Shown here: one piece after another, positions 25,953-34,407 of the stretch
How the letters are laid out: each line of letters begins with the position of its first letter
Position numbering within the stretch: position 1 is the stretch's first letter
Assembly: GCA_018055415.1 (NCBI GenBank)
Contig: JAGPHP010000005.1
Span: 1 to 43,080 of the forward strand
Length of the DNA: 43,080 nucleotides
Direction of reading: 5' to 3'
DNA from: Breznakibacter sp.
GTDB taxonomy: Bacteria; Bacteroidota; Bacteroidia; Bacteroidales; Marinilabiliaceae
Program-made: the position numbers and the translations under genes
The notes under the pieces: model-generated
What the model was told of the DNA's origin: nothing
The model's database searches: none
The model's input: only the letters and a program-made list of their open reading frames with translations

Positions 25953-27332
25953 TTATACTGGATTTGAGTATTTATTAATTTGTTGCTTATATTCGGGATC
26001 AAAGGCGGCGGCGATGTTACGCATAAATAGAGCGCCCAATTCAGTAACGATCAATATATTATCGGCACGAATAACAAGTCCATCTACTATAAAATCACTA
26101 AGTTTATCCCACGAGAAATTGGTTACGGAATAGAGCGTTTCGATAGATATTTTGTGCTTTTGAGTAAATGCCTCAAAGTCGAGTTTTCCGTTACACATAA
26201 GCTCTTCAATAACCTCTTTTACAATAATTTGACTATCAGAGAGCGCATACCCCTTTTCAACGGCCAACTCTCCTTTTTCGATGACAGATATATACTCATC
26301 GACCTCCTTAATATTTTGCGAAAAACCGCGCCCAAGCTGACTTATTGAAGAGACTCCAAACGCATAAACCTGCCCAGTAGTTCGGCGGGTACAGTACCCC
26401 TGAAAATTACGATGCAACATGCCATTATTAAGCGCCACATTAAGTTCATCAGTAGGAAGCACGTAGTGGTCGAGGCCAATGGCGGCGTACCCTTCAGAGA
26501 GCATCACCTTGCGAGAGGCCAAGAACATCTCCATCTTCTCGTCGGGCGAAGGAAGTCCCTTTTTTTCAAGTATTTGCTGATGTTTCTTCATCCACGGCAC
26601 ATGCGCGTAGGAGAAGGTCACTAAGCGATTGGGACGGATTTTAGCAGCTTTAGCAATTGTTTGTGAAAAAGATTCCACTGTTTGCCCTGGTAGTCCGTAG
26701 ATAAAATCGAGATTAACAGATATCGCAGAGTTTTTTGATTTCAGATAGCTCACGAACTCCTCAACAGGGAGTGACGATGGCTGACGATTAACCCCTTTGA
26801 GGACATCGAGGTTAAAATCCTGAATACCAAGACTAAATCGATTAAATCCAGCCTCAATTAATCCATCAATATATTTAAAATCTAGGTAAGCCGGGTTACA
26901 CTCAATTGCAATTTCGGCCTTTTCGATAAAATCAAATGCATTAAAGAAGATAGCATTTATCTCGGCCAAATAGTTAGCCCCGATGGCATTAGGCGTTCCA
27001 CCTCCAAAATGGATTTGCGATACTTTACGATTTTTATCAATAAAAGGCAATATCTTTTGAATCTCAGTCTTTAAGGCGCTTATATACTCATCGACCTTAG
27101 AGGTTTTTGAGATGGCGCACGCATTACATCCGCAGTAATAGCAAATTTTGGTACAAAACGGGATGTGAATGTAAAAGGCAATATGGTTTGGCTCATTGCT
27201 ATTAGACTGCTCAATGAGCGAGAGATAATCGTGACTTGTAAAATGGTTATAAAAGTGATTCGCAGGCGGATAGCTCGTGTAGCGAGGCACTGGAATGTTG
27301 TATTTTTCAATTAACTTTTGAGAAACCATCAT
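25953..27332 (-). CDS. hemN: Oxygen-independent coproporphyrinogen III oxidase HemN
   Basis: HemN is a radical-SAM enzyme that decarboxylates coproporphyrinogen III to protoporphyrinogen IX without O2. The 459-residue protein has the cluster motif CTKICYYCGC (Cys 60, 64, 67 and 69) preceded by YIHIPF, and HFGGGTPN, both hallmarks of true HemN rather than HemW. The extra CxC cysteine and the start PRYTSYPPANHF support coproporphyrinogen specificity. Two adjacent ATGs are possible at the start. It heads the hemN-hemG pair. Confidence 0.95.
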   Translation of the reverse strand: MMVSQKLIEKYNIPVPRYTSYPPANHFYNHFTSHDYLSLIEQSNSNEPNHIAFYIHIPFCTKICYYCGCNACAISKTSKVDEYISALKTEIQKILPFIDKNRKVSQIHFGGGTPNAIGANYLAEINAIFFNAFDFIEKAEIAIECNPAYLDFKYIDGLIEAGFNRFSLGIQDFNLDVLKGVNRQPSSLPVEEFVSYLKSKNSAISVNLDFIYGLPGQTVESFSQTIAKAAKIRPNRLVTFSYAHVPWMKKHQQILEKKGLPSPDEKMEMFLASRKVMLSEGYAAIGLDHYVLPTDELNVALNNGMLHRNFQGYCTRRTTGQVYAFGVSSISQLGRGFSQNIKEVDEYISVIEKGELAVEKGYALSDSQIIVKEVIEELMCNGKLDFEAFTQKHKISIETLYSVTNFSWDKLSDFIVDGLVIRADNILIVTELGALFMRNIAAAFDPEYKQQINKYSNPV

Positions 27333-27414
27333 ATCTAAAACATTAAAAAAAGCTCAAAATTTGAAGCTCCCAAAATTAACAATTAAGTTGGGAAAAAGAT
27401 CAATAAATAAAACA

Positions 27415-27461
27415 CCTTGGATTAAAATCCAAGGCTACAAGATGCTCCGAGCCTATGGCTC
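27415..27461. repeat. REP-like palindromes downstream of the toxin-antitoxin pair
   Basis: A perfect 9-bp inverted repeat (27415-27423 and 27426-27434, CCTTGGATT/AATCCAAGG) is followed by a 5-bp hairpin GAGCC-TAT-GGCTC at 27449-27461. The combination looks like the dispersed CCTTGG...CCAAGGCTAC repeats remembered from other Bacteroidota genomes. Confidence 0.6.
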
Positions 27462-27524
27462 TTTGAGAATCATTGAGGTTTTATTTGAGCATTTAATGTG
27501 GCTTGCACCCAAAAGAACCACCCC

Positions 27525-27554
27525 GTCCTATCGGACACCCCTCCGGAGGAGGGG
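27525..27554. repeat. GC-rich double hairpin, REP-like
   Basis: GTCC-TATC-GGAC (27525-27536) is followed directly by CCCCTCC-GGA-GGAGGGG (27538-27554). The local GC content is far above the surroundings. The element is preceded by ACCACCCC, a layout typical of dispersed Bacteroidota intergenic repeats. The 27333-27736 gap holds this and the 27415 palindromes; no gene is seen. Confidence 0.65.
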
Positions 27555-27736
27555 ATGACATTCGGAGATGCTTGAAGGCGAAATAAATTATTGAAGAAGA
27601 GGATTTTGAGGTGTCGTTTTTTTTTAGTTTTGAGTGGTTGTGGTACCGACATTTACATTGATATTGATTACTTTTTGAAAGAAATTTGTTCGTCAAATAA
27701 GGGGTTTAGTGTACATCCTTATTGAATTCAAGGGTT

Positions 27737-28036
27737 TTATATAATTTTCAACATTTCTGGATATTGTCGACAATCCCATATTGTATGGATAATGACTGTA
27801 GAAGTATTAAATTCGTAGAAAACGATATAATTTTCCACAACCACTCCTCTTACTAATTCCATATCTGTTTTTAATCCAATAGTTGGATAAATGGATACCA
27901 GTTTTAACTCTTGATTTATTTTATTAAAAAGTTTTTGCGAATACGCTTTACTTTGATTTCTATCTGAGTAGAACTGAAGTATTTCGAAAAGTTTTTTCCT
28001 AGCCTTATTAGACCAAACTATTTTTCGTTTAGCCAT
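27737..28036 (-). CDS. ParE/RelE-family toxin
   Basis: The 99-residue protein has the ParE-like toxin pattern: an N-terminal strand KIVWSNKARKKLFEILQFY, central KLFNKINQELKLVSIYPTIG, then VRGVVVENYIVFYEF and the ending IHTIWDCRQYPEML. The WDxRQ(N)P tail is typical of this branch. Members either inhibit gyrase (ParE) or cleave mRNA (RelE); sequence alone does not decide which. The start overlaps the antitoxin by 19 bases, a normal antitoxin-first layout. The locus sits among repeats, consistent with an acquired module. Confidence 0.88.
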   Translation of the reverse strand: MAKRKIVWSNKARKKLFEILQFYSDRNQSKAYSQKLFNKINQELKLVSIYPTIGLKTDMELVRGVVVENYIVFYEFNTSTVIIHTIWDCRQYPEMLKII

Positions 28037-28254
28037 TTTGCGACCTCGCTATCTAACAAATCATGATCTATAAAATTCAATTTTTCAATCTCCATTTTCG
28101 ATTCAATAATCTCATTACGTTGCTCCGATGAGAGATGAATAACATTAGTACTCGTTTTAGAATCAAGAATCGTCTCAATAGCTTTTAGGTAGGAGATGTC
28201 GTTAATCTCGCTTATTCGATGTATTAAAACTTCCTTTAATTCAATTGTAGTCAT
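28018..28254 (-). CDS. Antitoxin of the ParE-type pair
   Basis: This 78-residue protein, taken from ATG 28254, precedes and overlaps the toxin. The N-terminal MTTIELKEVLIHRISEIND is a short helical region seen in small Bacteroidota antitoxins. The C-terminal DHDLLDSEVAKWLNEK is an amphipathic toxin-binding-type tail. No ribbon-helix-helix or HTH motif is evident. Upstream ATG 28266 or TTG 28269 would add 4-5 residues. The assignment rests on gene order, size and partner. Confidence 0.75.
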   Translation of the reverse strand: MTTIELKEVLIHRISEINDISYLKAIETILDSKTSTNVIHLSSEQRNEIIESKMEIEKLNFIDHDLLDSEVAKWLNEK

Positions 28255-28338
28255 AGTAGAAGGCATCAATATTACAAAAATACAAATATTTTAAAAGCAA
28301 CGATCTCTTTACTAGAAAGAAATAAATCATAAAAAAAA

Positions 28339-28355
28339 GAGAGACTCTTTCTCTC
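28339..28355 (-). terminator. Weak terminator upstream of the antitoxin
   Basis: GAGAGA (28339-28344) pairs with TCTCTC (28350-28355), and on the minus strand this hairpin is followed by eight T. It could end transcripts coming from the GH25/CBM9 pair before the toxin-antitoxin genes. The stem is short. Confidence 0.4.
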
Positions 28356-28495
28356 ATTAGTTACCCGCGCTGCAAGTAGCTTCCTTTTGGCGGTTTAAGG
28401 GTTGCCGCGGTGATTTTCGAGAATAAGGGATTTTGAGAGCATCAGGGTTTTACAAGTGGCGGAGCGGGTGAGGGATAGAAGTGGAAAGCCCGTAA

Positions 28496-28560
28496 AGGTG
28501 GCCGAGAGAAAGGGGCTAGAGACGCACAGCGGTGCGTCTGTACGAAGGGAATGGCCACCT
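28496..28560. repeat. Nested-hairpin repeat module 1
   Basis: Outer arms AGGTGGCC (28496-28503) and GGCCACCT (28553-28560) are perfect complements. Inside lies GGGGCTAGAGAC, an inner hairpin (AGACGCAC at 28520-28527, loop AGCG, GTGCGTCT at 28532-28539) and TCTGTACG. It is GC-rich compared with the genome. An incidental open frame across it has no protein-like features. Confidence 0.75.
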
Positions 28561-28589
28561 GCGGACTTGGAACGGATAGCCCGACGGGT

Positions 28590-28656
28590 AAAAGGGCAAT
28601 ATAGAAGGGGGTTAGAGACATGGCATGCCATTTCTGTACGCAGGGTTTGCCCTTTT
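28590..28656. repeat. Nested-hairpin repeat module 2
   Basis: Outer arms AAAAGGGCAA (28590-28599) and TTGCCCTTTT (28647-28656) are perfect complements. The core GGGGTTAGAGAC...TCTGTACG is shared with module 1. The inner palindrome is different: AGACATGGCA at 28616-28625 against TGCCATTTCT, with one mismatch. Together with module 1 it fills most of the 436-base gap 28255-28690, which has no gene. Confidence 0.75.
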
Positions 28657-28690
28657 GGCCGGCACCCCAAAAAGTGAATATCTCGGGGGA

Positions 28691-29281
28691 TTAAAAGATT
28701 AGTTCGCCGAAAAAGCTAGGCTTATGAAAGGTGGGTTTCTCGAGGCATTGCGTTGATTTCCAACAGGAAAAGGTGCTATTATCGGGATGGCAGCGCCAGA
28801 GGTTATCGGTAACGGGAGCGGTGCGGATGATGCGGTAAATATTGGCGCGATACCCGCCATTGGGAGCTCCTATAAGTGAATAAGGAAGGGTAAAGGAACC
28901 GCTCCATTTTAGCAAATCCACGTCGGTAAAAACATTATTTTCAAATGGATATAATTCGGGGGCTATCATTTCGAGGCTGTTTTCGGTTCCTATGCAGTTG
29001 GGATTTGTGACCCGAGCCAAGAAAAGGGCATTATTAGGATTTATCTGAAATTCAATGTATCGATGGGGCGTTTCTAGGCCTGATGAGATAAATATCTCGA
29101 GAACCTCTTGCTGCCAAAGCGGATCATTATTTTGGGTAAAACGGTTAAATTGAAGATAGGGATTTTGATGACAGACAAAGTTTACCATTAAACCACTGTT
29201 GGACTTAATAATCTCAACATCGGTTAATTGCGACACGGCTTGGCCACCCACGGCATGATAAAAAGGAGTTGAGAGTTTCAT
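28691..29281 (-). CDS. CBM9-like carbohydrate-binding family protein
   Basis: The 196-residue protein matches the CBM9-like fold of proteins that bind sugars or act as accessory domains. The motif WQQEVLEIFIS with YIEFQINPNNALFLARV is diagnostic, followed by WSGSFTLPYSLIGA and NIYRIIRTA...LWRCHPDN in the second sheet. No signal peptide is seen at MKLSTPFYHAVGG, so it may be cytoplasmic, or the true start may differ. The stop of the upstream GH25 gene is 6 bases away, so they form an operon. Ligand unknown. Confidence 0.8.
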   Translation of the reverse strand: MKLSTPFYHAVGGQAVSQLTDVEIIKSNSGLMVNFVCHQNPYLQFNRFTQNNDPLWQQEVLEIFISSGLETPHRYIEFQINPNNALFLARVTNPNCIGTENSLEMIAPELYPFENNVFTDVDLLKWSGSFTLPYSLIGAPNGGYRANIYRIIRTAPVTDNLWRCHPDNSTFSCWKSTQCLEKPTFHKPSFFGELIF

Positions 29282-29287
29282 AATGCG

Positions 29288-30166
29288 TTATTGTACACAA
29301 AGACGACTTAACTCGCGCAACGAACCGCGGAAAACATTGTAGTCCACCTTACCACGAATTCCACTCACTCTACCCTTTTCGCTATGTTGCCAAAAGTACC
29401 ACGACGACTCATTTTCCACTTTTTGGTGAAAATCGTAACGCGCTATCCAAAACTTATAGCCTTTAAACTCTTTAGTGTCGAAGTAGTTATTAAAATAGTC
29501 GTGGGAGGTATAGATAATAGGTTTGACGCCATATTCGGCCTGCAGGGCTTTAGCCATAGCCAGCACGTTGTTGCGGTAAAGCGGAAGCGGATCTTTGCCA
29601 CGCACCTCCACATCGATGACTGGCGGCAGATCGCCCTCTTCGAGATGCACGTTGCGAATGAACCAGCGCGCCTGTTTGAGCGGATCGACCGTGGGGTGAT
29701 AATAGTGATAGGCGCCGCGAAGCAACATTGTCTCTTTTGCCTCGCGCCAATTATAGATATAACGCGTATCGAGATGATCTTTGCCCTCGGTAGCCTTGAT
29801 AAAGACAAACGAAAGCGGCTCAGAACCACGGAGCTCGATCTTCTCAACCTCATCCCAAGCAATTTTTCCGTTGTGATGGCTCACATCAATGCCGTGCACC
29901 TTAAACTTTCGGGGCAACTTTATTTCGGCACTATTAAATTGGAACTTATCGCCCAGTCCCATCCACACCAAACATTGGTCGATGGCGTTAAATGAGGCAT
30001 TGCGCGTAAAAGGGAATGCAAATAGGAGAAATATTAATACTAGCGCCATTAAGGCATAGCCTTTGAACGTAAAAAGCCAGTTTTTCGATTTAGAACCACC
30101 CTTTTTACGTGCACCCGACTTATCCTTAACCGCTTTTATTGGATTTGAAGCTTTGCGCTTTGTCAT
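29288..30166 (-). CDS. Membrane-anchored GH25 lysozyme-like muramidase
   Basis: The 292-residue protein has a Lys/Arg-rich N-terminus, one membrane segment at about 33-53 and a periplasmic GH25 domain (about 88-290) that would cleave MurNAc-GlcNAc bonds. Catalytic residues are visible: D94 in HGIDVSHHNG and the DVE motif with D185/E187 (PPVIDVEVRG). IKATEG, RGAYHYYHP and PIIYTSHDYF also match the family. The C-terminus has WYFWQHS and DYNVFRG. It is paired with a CBM9-like gene and has a paralogue starting at 42385. Confidence 0.92.
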   Translation of the reverse strand: MTKRKASNPIKAVKDKSGARKKGGSKSKNWLFTFKGYALMALVLIFLLFAFPFTRNASFNAIDQCLVWMGLGDKFQFNSAEIKLPRKFKVHGIDVSHHNGKIAWDEVEKIELRGSEPLSFVFIKATEGKDHLDTRYIYNWREAKETMLLRGAYHYYHPTVDPLKQARWFIRNVHLEEGDLPPVIDVEVRGKDPLPLYRNNVLAMAKALQAEYGVKPIIYTSHDYFNNYFDTKEFKGYKFWIARYDFHQKVENESSWYFWQHSEKGRVSGIRGKVDYNVFRGSLRELSRLCVQ

Positions 30167-30184
30167 TCAAAAATTGATTTTCGA

Positions 30185-30217
30185 CAAAAATATGTTTTTT
30201 TAATAAGATCAACCAAA
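30185..30217 (-). promoter_or_regulatory. Bacteroidota promoter for the GH25/CBM9 operon
   Basis: On the minus strand TTTG (complement of 30214-30217) and TATTTTTG (complement of 30185-30192) are separated by 21 bases. This matches both -33 and -7 elements of the Bacteroidota promoter. The start codon is about 19 bases downstream of the -7 box. Confidence 0.6.
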
Positions 30218-30312
30218 TTTCAACAAAAAAGGGTCTATAATATGGCTTGATAAATGAGATAAAACCATTTGCAAACATCAAAAAAGATTAAAACAAAGGA
30301 GCATTTCTTAAT

Positions 30313-30326
30313 ATTAGTTAACTAAT
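30313..30326. repeat. Perfect 14-bp palindrome in the GH25-amylase intergenic region
   Basis: ATTAGTTAACTAAT is a perfect palindrome in the 416-base, very AT-rich gap between the divergent GH25 and amylase genes. It could be an operator; no other structure stands out in the gap apart from the two promoter candidates. Confidence 0.4.
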
Positions 30327-30503
30327 TAATGAAAAACAGATACAAAAACAAGCATAAAAACCAATTATCAAACAAGTCATAAAAAAACAACAAAACATTA
30401 ACAATCAATAATATAAAAGTGCCAATTTAAAATACGACACGACCTAAACAATGGTATCTACATTATACTCAAGAAATGAGCCATTTAATCTTTTTTTACA
30501 TTC

Positions 30504-30511
30504 TATTTTTG
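30504..30511 (+). promoter_or_regulatory. Bacteroidota -7 promoter box for amylase 1
   Basis: TATTTTTG matches TAnnTTTG exactly and lies 71 bases before the start codon. The -33 element is unclear. Confidence 0.4.
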
Positions 30512-30582
30512 TTTCAGAGATTATGGTTATAATCATCATCGCAATCAAACAAAAATTAAATTAAACCATCAATGAAGCTTGT

Positions 30583-33500
30583 ATGAAAAGAGAAAATGTT
30601 ACAAAATGGATTGCTTTATTAACACTGGCCACCACACTATTAATGGCGGTTTCAGCTCAAAATCCCAATAGAAGCAAACCCTTTAGCTGGGATAATGCCA
30701 ACGTCTATTTTATGATTACCGATCGCTTTTACGATGGTAATCCAGCAAACAACCACAGTTACGATAGGGGTTTAGATCCAAGTGGTGCAACTTATGGAAC
30801 CACCAACTCGAGCAGTGGACTTTACCAAAATACAGGTGCTTTTCAAGGGGGAGACCTCTCGGGAGTGACAAAAAAAATAACCGAAGGCTACTTCGACAAG
30901 CTAGGAACCAATGCCATTTGGATAACCGCACCCTACGAACAGATACACGGATGGGTTGGTGGTGGCCCGGCACAAGATTTTCAACATTATGGATATCATG
31001 GCTACTATGCCTTAGATTGGACCGAAATGGATGCCAATATGGGAACCGCTAATGAACTCAAAGCCCTTGTTGACACAGCCCATGCGCACGGAATACGTAT
31101 AGTGATGGATGTGGTTATGAATCACGCGGGTTATCAAACATTTAACGACGTATCGGAATTTGGATTTGGTGCTTACGATGTAGCTGGCGAAACTTGGCGT
31201 CCAGCAGTTGGAGCAGAGTCGCCTTGGGGAGGCTTCCATCAATATTGGAAATATGCTGTTGGAAATGGCTGGGAAAACTGGTGGGGTGCCGAATGGGTGC
31301 GTTCGCCCGATATTAAAGGATACGATACATGCTCACCCGGAGGTGGCCAAGATAACTGTGTGGGCTATTTGCCCGATTTTAAAACTGAGAGCAAATCGGT
31401 TGTTGGACTTCCAAAACTACTAATAGACAAATGGAAACGCGAAGGAACTTACGATGCTAAAGTAGCCCGTATGGACGCTTGGTTTGCTAAAACTGGCAAT
31501 CCTAAAACCATCCGTTTTTGGCTTATTGAGTGGTTAAGCAATTGGGTAAGAACTTACGGTATTGATGGATTTAGAATTGACACTGCAAAACATGTGGATT
31601 TAGATACGTGGAAAGAGCTTTTAGATGAGTGTAGAGTTGCTCTAAATGAGTGGAAAGCAGCGAATCCGACAAAAAAACTAGACGATAATGAGTTTTGGGC
31701 AACAGCCGAAGTGTGGGGACATGGATTTTCAGAATCGGAGTACCACACCGTAGCAACTTTTAACTCAGTAATCAACTTTAATCTCCAAACCGATAGTAAG
31801 CTAGCCTCGCCATCGCAATGGGAGACACTTTTCCAACAATTTGGAGCAGTAAATCCAAACAATGGCTGGAACGGCTTAAGCTACATCTCATCTCATGATA
31901 CAAAACTTTACGACCGCACAAAACTAAAAACAATTGCACCCGCATTTTTGATGCTTCCGGGCGGTATTCAAACATTTTATGGAGATGAGTCGGTTCGTCC
32001 ACTCGGTACCTGCGCCGATGCGGAACAACAAACACGCTCCTTTATGAATTGGAGTGCGCCAGATAATGCAACTTTGGCTTTATGGCAAAAATTTGGAGCC
32101 TTTCGTCGCGACCACTCAGCCGTGGGTGCTGGCGTTCACAAACAACTTGTTGCATCGCCATATACATTCTCGCGAACATACGATAATGCAGCATTACGCA
32201 TTAACGATAAAGTAGTGTGCGTTTACGGTGCCTCGGGAGCTACAACAGTAGATGTTTCGTCGGTTTTTGAAAATGGTGATGTGATTCGCGACTGGCCTAC
32301 AGGTGCAAAAGCTACCGTAACAAACGGAAAAATAACATTTACACCCGACGCCGATGGATATCTGCTTTTAGGATGGGATGTGGCAAAACCTTATGTTGAC
32401 AGACCCGTTGTAACCATCACACCTAATGGAGGTTACTCAAAAGATCCAATATTGGTTACTATAGCAGCTAAAGATTTTAGCGATGCAAATCCAACCATCT
32501 ACTACACCACCGATCCGCTATTATCAACTGCTGATTTATCTAAATGGACAAAATATACAGCTCCCTTTAGCGTCACTACAACAGGAGATGTTAGAGCCGT
32601 AGCAAAGAACTCAAATGGATATCTATCTGATGTTATTACCAAAGGTTTTGCTGTAGGCGAGCTCCCAACCATTACCATCTACGTAAAAAAAGCAACCAAC
32701 TGGACATCTCCATGCAAAATACACTATTTTGATGTGCTGCCAGAGGGCGTTTTAGCCGATAACGTTTGGGCATCTCGTCCAGCCATGAAAGATGATGGTG
32801 GCGACTGGTTTGAATATACTTTCCAAGCGCTATCCGTATCGATGGTTTTTACAGATGCGGGCGCCAATCAATTACCAGGCTCAACAGAGCCAGCCTACAC
32901 ACGTACTAAAACAAGTTGGTTTGATGCCAACACCAAAACTTGGAGCGAAACAGCCCCAGCGGGAGCCCCTAACGGACTTTCGCCAATAATCTCACCCGCA
33001 GGAGGAAACTATCCTACTGGCAGTGTAGCTATTACCATGACTGCTCCACAAGGAGGCGATATACACTACACCATTGATGGATCAACACCAACCGTGAATT
33101 CACCCATATACACCGCCTCTTTTACCCTTTCGGGAAGTGCAGGTGTTACTAAAACAGTGAAAGCCATTACAAATAAAAATGGCGTAACATCAACAGTTTC
33201 GACATCTGATTATACCTTTAATCAGGTAACCACCATAACAATCTTTTATAGAGGCAAAAGCCACATTTATGGTTACACCGCAGAAGGTGCTAAAAACCCG
33301 GCGTGGAATGCATGGCCAGGCTACACAAATACGCCTACTGCAGCGGGTTGGTATCAGCACACATTTGAATGCACTAGTCTAAAAGTGATCTTTAACAACA
33401 ACGCAGCCGCTCAAACAACCAACTTCTTACGTTCGGCAAATAGCTGGTGGGATAATGGCGTGTGGACAGATGTTGCCCCAGCCGATGCGCCAACACTGGG

Positions 33501-34302
33501 AGATGCCAATGCACCAACATTTAACCCTGCAGCAGGAACATTCCCTCTTGGTACGCCAATTTCAGTCTCTTTGATTTTGCCAGCAGGAGCAACAGGCAGC
33601 ATCTTTTACACTGTTGATGGTTCAACCCCATCAGCACAAAGCACCCCTTACACGGCGCCAATCACTTTAAGTAGCACTACAACCATTAAGGCTGTGTTAA
33701 TAGCAAACTCAGGCAACTACTACAGCACTGCAACTTACTCGTTTAGCTCTACGCCAACCATGACGTTGCACTTTTACAAGCCATCCGAATTTGGCGCAGC
33801 CTCACCTCGCATGCACGCTTGGAGCAGTGGATCAAACCCACTTACTGGGGTATGGCCGGGCATGACGATGACCGACGAAGGAAATGGCTGGTGGAAAGCA
33901 ACCGTAAGCGGCGTAACATGTGCCAATGTGATCTTTAACAATGGCGCATCGCTTAAAACAGCCGAAATGATGAATGTGTGCGACAATAGCTATTGGCGTT
34001 GGGATGGAGCTCTTAAAACAGCAACTCAAGATGCCACCTCAATCTTCAAAAAAAGTGCGACCCTTGAGGGCGAAGCACCTTATCCAAATCCATTTAGCTC
34101 AAAATTATCGTTCAAACTGAACATCGAAAATAGCGATGTAACAGTTTCTCTCTACTCGCTAACAGGCGCCGTAGTATATACAAACACACTTTTTATTACT
34201 GATCAACTCATTGAAATAGAGCCCGATGTGCCTGCTGGAATATATATCCTTAAAGCAACATCCGAACAAGGCAGCTATAGATATAAAGTGGTAAAACACT
34301 AA
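30583..34302 (+). CDS. Secreted multimodular GH13 alpha-amylase with T9SS sorting domain
   Basis: The 1239-residue protein starts with a signal peptide (...LMAVSAQ). The GH13 catalytic domain spans about 34-520: region I DVVMNH 176-181, region II GFRIDTAKH with nucleophile D333, acid/base E376 (AEVWGH), region IV SSHD 436-439. The start FSWDNANVYFMITDRFYDG resembles MalS-type amylases. After the beta domain come three pairs of a chitobiase/CHB_HEX_C-like Ig module (about 606-692, 798-880, 976-1056) and a CBM26-like starch-binding module (about 695-792, 884-963, 1059-1141). The end (about 1165-1239: APYPNPFSS, VSLYSLTG, AGIYILKA, YKVVKH) is a type A T9SS sorting domain, so the enzyme is exported to the cell surface. 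A paralogue follows. Confidence 0.95.
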   Translation: MKRENVTKWIALLTLATTLLMAVSAQNPNRSKPFSWDNANVYFMITDRFYDGNPANNHSYDRGLDPSGATYGTTNSSSGLYQNTGAFQGGDLSGVTKKITEGYFDKLGTNAIWITAPYEQIHGWVGGGPAQDFQHYGYHGYYALDWTEMDANMGTANELKALVDTAHAHGIRIVMDVVMNHAGYQTFNDVSEFGFGAYDVAGETWRPAVGAESPWGGFHQYWKYAVGNGWENWWGAEWVRSPDIKGYDTCSPGGGQDNCVGYLPDFKTESKSVVGLPKLLIDKWKREGTYDAKVARMDAWFAKTGNPKTIRFWLIEWLSNWVRTYGIDGFRIDTAKHVDLDTWKELLDECRVALNEWKAANPTKKLDDNEFWATAEVWGHGFSESEYHTVATFNSVINFNLQTDSKLASPSQWETLFQQFGAVNPNNGWNGLSYISSHDTKLYDRTKLKTIAPAFLMLPGGIQTFYGDESVRPLGTCADAEQQTRSFMNWSAPDNATLALWQKFGAFRRDHSAVGAGVHKQLVASPYTFSRTYDNAALRINDKVVCVYGASGATTVDVSSVFENGDVIRDWPTGAKATVTNGKITFTPDADGYLLLGWDVAKPYVDRPVVTITPNGGYSKDPILVTIAAKDFSDANPTIYYTTDPLLSTADLSKWTKYTAPFSVTTTGDVRAVAKNSNGYLSDVITKGFAVGELPTITIYVKKATNWTSPCKIHYFDVLPEGVLADNVWASRPAMKDDGGDWFEYTFQALSVSMVFTDAGANQLPGSTEPAYTRTKTSWFDANTKTWSETAPAGAPNGLSPIISPAGGNYPTGSVAITMTAPQGGDIHYTIDGSTPTVNSPIYTASFTLSGSAGVTKTVKAITNKNGVTSTVSTSDYTFNQVTTITIFYRGKSHIYGYTAEGAKNPAWNAWPGYTNTPTAAGWYQHTFECTSLKVIFNNNAAAQTTNFLRSANSWWDNGVWTDVAPADAPTLGDANAPTFNPAAGTFPLGTPISVSLILPAGATGSIFYTVDGSTPSAQSTPYTAPITLSSTTTIKAVLIANSGNYYSTATYSFSSTPTMTLHFYKPSEFGAASPRMHAWSSGSNPLTGVWPGMTMTDEGNGWWKATVSGVTCANVIFNNGASLKTAEMMNVCDNSYWRWDGALKTATQDATSIFKKSATLEGEAPYPNPFSSKLSFKLNIENSDVTVSLYSLTGAVVYTNTLFITDQLIEIEPDVPAGIYILKATSEQGSYRYKVVKH

Positions 34303-34347
34303 AGATTCATCCATCTATAATCGTGAGTAGTGGCGCGGATATAGAAA

Positions 34348-34380
34348 AACTCCTACCGTTTTTCGGTAGGAGTTCCTTTA
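34348..34380 (+). terminator. Terminator between the two amylase genes
   Basis: A perfect 11-bp stem (34348-34358 paired with 34364-34374) with a TTTTT loop is followed by TCCTTTATT. It lies between the two amylases, so each is at least partly independently transcribed. Confidence 0.85.
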
Positions 34381-34407
34381 TTCACTAAACTCCAAAATCC
34401 ACATAGC

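Noticed and set aside
28456-28677. Open reading frames on both strands across the repeat modules
   Set aside because: The sequence is dominated by nested hairpins; translations are low-complexity and charge-biased, with no family resemblance.
29384-29995. 203-residue open frame on the plus strand
   Set aside because: It lies antisense within the well-supported GH25 gene; no start context or domain.
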